This document shows positions 40,085 through 45,012 of a stretch of 45,012 bases of DNA, one piece after another. A program made the position numbers and the translations under genes. Each line of letters starts with the position of its first letter. Within the stretch, counting starts at the first letter, position 1. The notes under the pieces are model-generated. The model was not told where the DNA came from. It saw only the letters and a list, made by a program, of their open reading frames with translations, and ran no database searches. Source of the DNA: Ruminococcaceae bacterium UBA1730 (lineage in GTDB: Bacteria; Bacillota; Clostridia; Oscillospirales; Acutalibacteraceae); NCBI GenBank assembly GCA_002315935.1, contig DCII01000060.1, positions 1 through 45,012 on the forward strand, written 5' to 3'.

Positions 40085-40910
40085 AGTCAATGGAAAGATG
40101 GGAAAGCTTCTCAAAAATGATTTTCTCGCAAGTGCAAGAGTTATTCCGCTCTTTTATATTCTTGAAGCAATATCGGTTGTTCTTTTTTACATCGGAGATA
40201 AAACCCAGAAGCCGGTTCCGCTTGCTCTCGGCGTTGCATTCACTCTGATAGTTGCATTTCTTCTTATTTTTATCAGCCTTTTCTTTGTTGTTTATGATTT
40301 CAATAAATCGCTTTTCAGCCAGCAGGGTTATCTGAGCTTTTCGCTTCCGGTAACGAGCAAACAGCTCCTCGGCTCAAAGATGATTGTTTACGGCGGCTGG
40401 ATGATTCTGAGCTACATTGTTTTTACCGTTGTTGTGGCGTTCACAGGTCAGTATGTCAGCCAGGATGTTGTTGGCGAAGAAAACATGAACCTTGCGGAAA
40501 CCTTCCTTTATATGTTCATGCCGACTCTTCCGCCGAAATCAATGCTGATAATTTATCTCATTTATTACATTGCAAACTTCTTCATCATTGTGCTTCTTGC
40601 AGTTTCGATGATTTATTTTTCAATTGCGGCTTCACACATGAGACCGTTCCAAAAGCATAATATTATTTATGCGGTTCTGATTTTTGTTGTTGTTGCGGCT
40701 GTTTTCGGACTTATGCTTGCGGCTCTCAATAAGTTTTTCAGATTTGACCTTGCAATGCATACAGACGGTTCATTCGGGCTTGCAATCGGCGGAGATTCGT
40801 ATTCGGGCAATTTTGTTGCTCTTATGCCTGTTTTCGGCTATATCGCATATGCAGTCGGACTTTTCTTCGGCACTTCATATATCATGCATAAGAAAGTCAA
40901 CATCAAATAA
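40068..40910 (+). CDS. ABC-2-type transporter permease
   Basis: 280 residues, six predicted helices: about 26-43, 54-80, 105-130, 155-185, 200-225 and 255-272. DFNKSLFSQQGYLSFSLPVT is a conserved loop in this permease class (it looks like the coupling region). The start is GTG at 40068, with GGAGGTG 6 bases upstream, inside the end of the ATPase gene. The stop shares a base with the nadD-yqeK start (TAATG), so it is co-translated with housekeeping genes, an odd pairing. Confidence 0.85.
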   Translation: MTGSSKVNGKMGKLLKNDFLASARVIPLFYILEAISVVLFYIGDKTQKPVPLALGVAFTLIVAFLLIFISLFFVVYDFNKSLFSQQGYLSFSLPVTSKQLLGSKMIVYGGWMILSYIVFTVVVAFTGQYVSQDVVGEENMNLAETFLYMFMPTLPPKSMLIIYLIYYIANFFIIVLLAVSMIYFSIAASHMRPFQKHNIIYAVLIFVVVAAVFGLMLAALNKFFRFDLAMHTDGSFGLAIGGDSYSGNFVALMPVFGYIAYAVGLFFGTSYIMHKKVNIK

Positions 40911-42067
40911 TGAAAAAGAAAATCTGCATTTTCGGCGGAACCTTCAATCCGCCGCATATAGGTCACATAAGGCTTGCAGAGAATGCGGCAGACAAAGTCG
41001 GAGCTGATAAAGTGATTATCATTCCCGATTGTATACCGCCTCATAAGGAAGCAAGTCAGCTTGCAAGGGCAGAAGAAAGAGTTGAAATGTGCATTTCTTC
41101 TTTCTGCTCCGATAAACGGTTTGAGATTTCAACCATGGAAATCGAAAGAGGAAGCAGAAGCTACACGGTTGAAACCCTGCGTGAGCTGAAAAAACAATAT
41201 CCCGATGATGAGCTTTATCTGATTATCGGTTCGGATATGCTCGAAACCTTCACTCAGTGGTTCTGCTGGGAAGAAATTCTCAGTATGTCAACGCTGATTG
41301 CCGCTTCGAGAGAAAACGGCTTTGAGCCGAAGCTTGACGGCTTTTCGGATGAACAGAAAAAGAAGGTTATTTTTATTGAAACCGAACCGCTCGAACTCAG
41401 CTCAAGCGAGATAAGAAAAGGCATTTATTCGGGAAATGAATTTGATAATTCCGTGAGCAAAGAGGTTTTTGATTTCATCAGAAAAAGAGGTTTGTATCTT
41501 GAGGGTGACGAAAGATATGATTACCTGCTGAATAAAATGCTCGATGAAAAAAGAATTTTCCATAGCCGATGTGTCAGCGAAAAAGCTGTTGAGCTTGCCG
41601 AAAAATACGGCGAAGACGCTGAAAAAGCAAGAATTGCAGGTCTTCTTCACGACATAATGAAGAATGCTTCGGCTGAGGAACACTTTGAATATTTTTCCGG
41701 AATGACAGCCGTTGAAAAGGCAAATCATAAGGTATGGCATCAGTTTTCGGGGGAAGGCTTCCTTTGCAGAAACGGAATTATATCCGATGATGAAATTCTG
41801 AATGCTGTCAGATGGCACACAACCGGCAAGGCTGACATGACGAATCTCGAAAAGATAGTTTATGTTGCGGATTTCATTTCCGCAGACAGAGATTATCCCG
41901 ATGTTGATGAGGTTCGCAGATTGGCGGATATAAGCCTTGAGCACGCAATGCTCTACACAAGCAGATACACAATTCAGAAGCTTGCTTCGGCGGATATGGT
42001 TATCCACCCCGCAACGCTGGATTGCTACAACGATATGCTTCTTGTTTTCGGAAAGCAGAAAGGATAA
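40910..42067 (+). CDS. nadD: NadD-YqeK fusion: nicotinate-nucleotide adenylyltransferase plus HD hydrolase
   Basis: 385 residues in two domains. Residues 1-197 are NadD: GGTFNPPHIGH (9-19), YLIIGSDM and SSSEIRKG, which make NaAD from NaMN and ATP. Residues 200-385 are YqeK, an HD-fold hydrolase with H218, H247-D248, H277, H303 and D321; YqeK proteins split diadenosine tetraphosphate. In most Firmicutes these are two adjacent genes. The next gene is rsfS, as in the standard nadD-yqeK-rsfS order, which confirms assignments. No frameshift separates the parts. Confidence 0.93.
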   Translation: MKKKICIFGGTFNPPHIGHIRLAENAADKVGADKVIIIPDCIPPHKEASQLARAEERVEMCISSFCSDKRFEISTMEIERGSRSYTVETLRELKKQYPDDELYLIIGSDMLETFTQWFCWEEILSMSTLIAASRENGFEPKLDGFSDEQKKKVIFIETEPLELSSSEIRKGIYSGNEFDNSVSKEVFDFIRKRGLYLEGDERYDYLLNKMLDEKRIFHSRCVSEKAVELAEKYGEDAEKARIAGLLHDIMKNASAEEHFEYFSGMTAVEKANHKVWHQFSGEGFLCRNGIISDDEILNAVRWHTTGKADMTNLEKIVYVADFISADRDYPDVDEVRRLADISLEHAMLYTSRYTIQKLASADMVIHPATLDCYNDMLLVFGKQKG

Positions 42068-42069
42068 AT

Positions 42070-42432
42070 ATGACAGATTCAAAGGAATTGGTTTTGCAGA
42101 TAGCAAAGGTTCTTGACGAGAAAAAAGCAATTGACATAAAGGCTATCAAGACCGAAGAGGTTACGGTTGTTTCGGATTATTTTGTTATCGCTTCAGGTAC
42201 TTCGAATACGCATACGAAGTCCCTTGCGGATGAGGTTGAATACGAAATCAAACAGCGTCTCGGCATTGACCCCGAACACATTGAGGGAAGGGCAACGGGT
42301 TGGATTCTTCTCGATTACGGCTATGTTATAGTTCATATCTTCGAGAAGGAAAGCAGAGAATATTATAATCTTGAAAGGCTCTGGGCAGATGCAAGCCTTG
42401 TTGACCTTTCGGATGTTATAACAGAGGATTAA
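42070..42432 (+). CDS. rsfS: Ribosomal silencing factor
   Basis: 120 residues. Binds ribosomal protein uL14 and blocks subunit joining in poor conditions. VVSDYFVIASGTSNTHTKSL, EGRATGWILLDYG and VIVHIF-ESREYYNLERLW are family blocks. ATG at 42070 with AAAGGA 6 bases upstream; a longer frame from 42022 falls within yqeK. Confidence 0.96.
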   Translation: MTDSKELVLQIAKVLDEKKAIDIKAIKTEEVTVVSDYFVIASGTSNTHTKSLADEVEYEIKQRLGIDPEHIEGRATGWILLDYGYVIVHIFEKESREYYNLERLWADASLVDLSDVITED

Positions 42433-42457
42433 ATCCGAGGAAGGGTGTAAATACACA

Positions 42458-44878
42458 ATGGCACAGTACGACTACAAAAGCATAGAAACAAAATGGCAGA
42501 AATATTGGGCAGATAACGAAACCTTCAAGACCGATGTCTGGGATTTCTCGAAGCCTAAATTTTATGCTCTTGATATGTTTCCTTATCCTTCAGGCGTTGG
42601 ACTTCATGCAGGTCATCCCGAAGGATATACCGCAACGGATATAGTTTCGAGAATGAAGAGAATGCAGGGATATAATGTTCTTCATCCTATGGGCTATGAT
42701 TCATTCGGTCTCCCCGCAGAGCAGTATGCCGTTTCAACAGGCAACAATCCCAACGGCTTCACAGAGAAGAATATCGGAACCTTTTCAAAGCAGCTCAAGG
42801 AGCTTGGCTTTGACTATGACTGGTCAAAGATGGTTGCAACATCAGACCCCTCATACTATAAGTGGACACAGTGGATTTTTAAGCAGCTCTATCTCAAGGG
42901 CTATGCAAAGCTTGTTGATATTCCCGTTAACTGGTGCGAAGAGCTTGGCACGGTTCTTGCTAACGATGAAGTTATTGACGGTAAGAGCGAAAGAGGCGGT
43001 TATCCCGTTATCCGTAAGAATATGAAGCAGTGGGTTATTGATCAGGTTGCTTTTGCAGAAGAGCTTCTTGACGGCCTTAATGAGATTGACTGGCCCGAAT
43101 CAACAAAGGATATGCAGCGTCATTGGATTGGCAAGAGCACGGGCGTTGAGGTTGATTTCAAGGTTGTCGGCGGCGGAAGCTTCTCAATCTACACAACCTG
43201 CATTGAAACAATTTACGGCATCACCTTCATGGTTCTTGCCCCCGACGGAAGCCTTGTTAAGGAGCTTATGCCACGCATTGAAAACAAAGATGAGGTTAAT
43301 GCTTACATAGAAGAAACAATTAAGAAGACCGATATGGACCGCACGGAGCTTAACAAAACAAAGTCCGGCTGTCCTCTTAAGGGCGTATATGCAATCAACC
43401 CTGTCAACGGCAAGGAGGTTCCCGTTTATATCGGCGATTTCGTTCTTGCAAATTACGGCACGGGTGCTGTTATGGCAGTCCCCAGTCACGACCAGCGTGA
43501 CTTTGAATATGCGGTTGTTCATAACATCCCGATGATTCAGGTTGTTGACGGAGCTGATGTTTCCGAATGTGCATTCGAAAAGGGCGGCTATCTCGGCAAG
43601 GGATGCAGGCTCATGAATTCGGAAGAATTCAACGGTCTTACCGTTGAGGAAGCAAAGGAAGCAATCACCTGCAAGCTCGAGAAAATGGGCGTTGCAAGAA
43701 GAAAAACAAATTATCATTTCCGTGAATGGATTTTCGCAAGACAGCGTTACTGGGGCGAACCTGTTCCCGTATTCTATACCGAAGACGGCAAGATTCATGT
43801 TCTTGCCGATGAAGAGCTTCCTCTTGTTCTTCCCGAGCTTGAGGACTATAAGGGCAAGAACGGACAGGCTCCTCTTGAAAACGCAACAGAATGGAAAATC
43901 TATGAAAAAGACGGCGTAAAGGGCAAGAGAGAAACCTCAACAATGCCCGGCTCCGCAGGCTCAAGCTGGTATTTCCTCAGATATATCGACCCGAAGAATG
44001 ACAAGGCAATCGGCGACCCTGAGCTTCTTAAGCATTGGCTTCCCGTTGACCTTTATATGGGCGGACCCGAGCACGCTGTCGGTCATCTCATCTATTCAAG
44101 AATCTGGAACAGATTTCTTTATAATGAAGGCATTTCACCCGTTAAAGAGCCGTTTATGAAGCTCGTTCATCAGGGAATGATTCTCGGTGCAAACGGCATC
44201 AAGATGGGCAAGAGATTCCCCGAATTTGTTGTTAATCCCTCTGATATAGTCCGTGATTACGGTGCAGATACTCTTCGCCTTTATGAGATGTTCATGGGTC
44301 CCATTGAGGCATCCAAGCCATGGAGCAATCAGGGAGTTGAGGGTGCAAAGAGATTCATCACCCGTGTTTGGAATTTCTTCACGGAGAGTGCAAACCTCGG
44401 CGAAGATAAGAGAGAAGAGCTTGAAAAGATTTATAATGTTACCGTCAGAAAGGTTTCGGGCGACTTTGAAAATCTTGCATTCAACACAGGCATCAGTCAG
44501 ATGATGATTTTCGTTAATGCTGTTTATAAAGCAGGCTCCTGCCCGAAGGAATTCGCAGAAGGTCTTGTTAAGCTTCTCAGCCCTGTATGCCCTCACATCT
44601 GCGAAGAAATCTGGCAGATTCTCGGCCATGACAGCACCATCGCATTCGAGAGCTGGCCTACATATGACGAATCAAAATGCGTTGATGATTCAGTTGAAAT
44701 CGCAATTCAGATTAACGGCAAGGTTAAGGAAAAGCTTGTTATTTCTGCTGAAGCAACAAACGAAGAAGCTCTCTCTCTTGCAAAGTCACTTGAGAAGATT
44801 GCCGAAGCAATTGAAGGTAAACAGATAGTCAAGGAGCTTTATGTTAAGGGCAGACTTGTAAATATTGTTGTAAGATAA
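42458..44878 (+). CDS. leuS: Leucine-tRNA ligase
   Basis: 806 residues, full length. Class I synthetase: HIGH motif as HAGH (50-53) in YPSGVGLHAGH, an editing CP1 domain in the middle (with TGAVMAVPSHDQRDFEYA and its Asp), STMPGSAGSSWYFLRYIDP, and a C-terminal anticodon-binding domain ending in VKGRLVNIVVR. The KMSKS loop is KMGKR (582-586) with FPEFVVNPSDIV instead of KMSKSRGNVVNP; this variant occurs, I believe, in some Clostridia. Start with GAGGAAGGG upstream; 25 bases after rsfS. Confidence 0.96.
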   Translation: MAQYDYKSIETKWQKYWADNETFKTDVWDFSKPKFYALDMFPYPSGVGLHAGHPEGYTATDIVSRMKRMQGYNVLHPMGYDSFGLPAEQYAVSTGNNPNGFTEKNIGTFSKQLKELGFDYDWSKMVATSDPSYYKWTQWIFKQLYLKGYAKLVDIPVNWCEELGTVLANDEVIDGKSERGGYPVIRKNMKQWVIDQVAFAEELLDGLNEIDWPESTKDMQRHWIGKSTGVEVDFKVVGGGSFSIYTTCIETIYGITFMVLAPDGSLVKELMPRIENKDEVNAYIEETIKKTDMDRTELNKTKSGCPLKGVYAINPVNGKEVPVYIGDFVLANYGTGAVMAVPSHDQRDFEYAVVHNIPMIQVVDGADVSECAFEKGGYLGKGCRLMNSEEFNGLTVEEAKEAITCKLEKMGVARRKTNYHFREWIFARQRYWGEPVPVFYTEDGKIHVLADEELPLVLPELEDYKGKNGQAPLENATEWKIYEKDGVKGKRETSTMPGSAGSSWYFLRYIDPKNDKAIGDPELLKHWLPVDLYMGGPEHAVGHLIYSRIWNRFLYNEGISPVKEPFMKLVHQGMILGANGIKMGKRFPEFVVNPSDIVRDYGADTLRLYEMFMGPIEASKPWSNQGVEGAKRFITRVWNFFTESANLGEDKREELEKIYNVTVRKVSGDFENLAFNTGISQMMIFVNAVYKAGSCPKEFAEGLVKLLSPVCPHICEEIWQILGHDSTIAFESWPTYDESKCVDDSVEIAIQINGKVKEKLVISAEATNEEALSLAKSLEKIAEAIEGKQIVKELYVKGRLVNIVVR

Positions 44879-44896
44879 AATTTATTTAAAATAAGG

Positions 44897-44926
44897 TTGA
44901 CAATCATAGCGTTATTATTGTATAAT
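44897..44926 (+). promoter_or_regulatory. Promoter after leuS
   Basis: TTGACA (44897-44902), 18 bases, TATAAT (44921-44926). It points to something starting near 44933, either a small RNA over the hairpin or a gene beyond the window. Confidence 0.65.
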
Positions 44927-44946
44927 CCCGAGTTTGACAGTCAAAA

Positions 44947-45000
44947 AAGGAAAAACACTCCGCAATCCCTTTAATATCAAGGGATTAGGAGTGCTTTTCC
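44947..45000 (+). terminator. Long hairpin with T-tract, terminator or site-specific element
   Basis: GGAAAA/TTTTCC, CACTCC/GGAGTG and AATCCCTT/AAGGGATT pair in nested order with tiny bulges, a stem of about 20 pairs around a 7-base loop. It may end the leuS message or belong to an element at the window edge. Confidence 0.55.
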
Positions 45001-45012
45001 TTGATATTAAAG
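44969..45012. repeat. 14-base inverted repeat at the window edge
   Basis: CTTTAATATCAAGG (44969-44982) is the exact reverse complement of CCTTGATATTAAAG (44999-45012). The first arm overlaps the loop of the larger hairpin, so the two structures exclude each other. The element may continue beyond the window. Confidence 0.7.

Noticed and set aside
1..45012. tRNA, rRNA, CRISPR array, insertion sequence or known riboswitch
   Set aside because: I scanned the intergenic regions for GTTCGA-type arms, regular direct repeats, transposase motifs and familiar riboswitch cores and found none; a short or unusual one could be missed by eye.

Overview
The window looks like chromosomal DNA of a low-GC, Gram-positive anaerobe of the class Clostridia, most likely a gut or rumen member of the Oscillospiraceae/Ruminococcus type. 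This is inferred from gene content (MecA adaptor, DUF6472 mini-protein, NadD-YqeK fusion, FprA/Hrb oxygen-defence pair, plant-polysaccharide enzymes, no outer-membrane genes), strong AGGAGG-type ribosome sites and near-consensus sigma-A promoters with 17-base spacers. No tRNA, rRNA, CRISPR array or transposase gene was seen.

Layout. 1-4 kb: an XRE repressor divergent from a tryptophan-rich zinc-ribbon membrane protein, with a 14-base inverted repeat over the promoter; a YaiI/DUF188 protein; a run of five different small hairpins; a GPH-family sugar symporter and a TVP38-type membrane protein. 4.1-5.7 kb: an anchored extracellular beta-propeller-like protein. 5.8-13.2 kb: one long minus-strand operon read from glgP through tadA, a TRIC/UPF0126 protein, a TPR protein, a DUF4037 protein, fprA, hrb and a PNPOx-like flavoprotein, mostly with overlapping starts and stops. 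13.5-16.8 kb: GNAT, AraM-type glycerol-1-phosphate dehydrogenase and a sialate-O-acetylesterase-like SGNH enzyme, behind a leader RNA that can form a pseudoknot. 16.9-17.3 kb: a compact locus with two facing promoters, a 35-residue hydrophobic peptide and a bidirectional terminator, resembling a type I toxin-antitoxin.

17.4-27.2 kb is a carbohydrate region: a minus-strand operon (GH5, beta-helix protein of GH141-like build, secreted alpha/beta hydrolase, Gfo/Idh/MocA oxidoreductase), a divergent second Gfo/Idh/MocA gene, a secreted Cthe_2159-type carbohydrate-binding protein and a DUF2804 protein with a signal peptide. 27.3-28.6 kb: rpe and mecA converge and overlap by 47 bases. 28.6-39.2 kb is a tightly packed plus-strand series: three Rnf/Nqr-like membrane subunits that have lost most iron-sulfur cysteines and have no RnfB, C or G beside them, a small membrane protein, a GH13 amylase, a degenerate LCP protein, a transglutaminase-like protein, folE-folP-folB-folK, a DUF6472 protein and a SurA/PrsA-like protein. 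39.4-44.9 kb: an ABC pair, nadD-yqeK (fused), rsfS and leuS. The window ends in nested inverted repeats behind a good promoter.

The items I would look at first are the convergent small-RNA/peptide locus (16.88-17.31 kb), the cysteine-stripped Rnf-like trio (28.65-30.96 kb), the pseudoknot leader (13.45-13.52 kb), and the hairpin array (1.35-1.50 kb).
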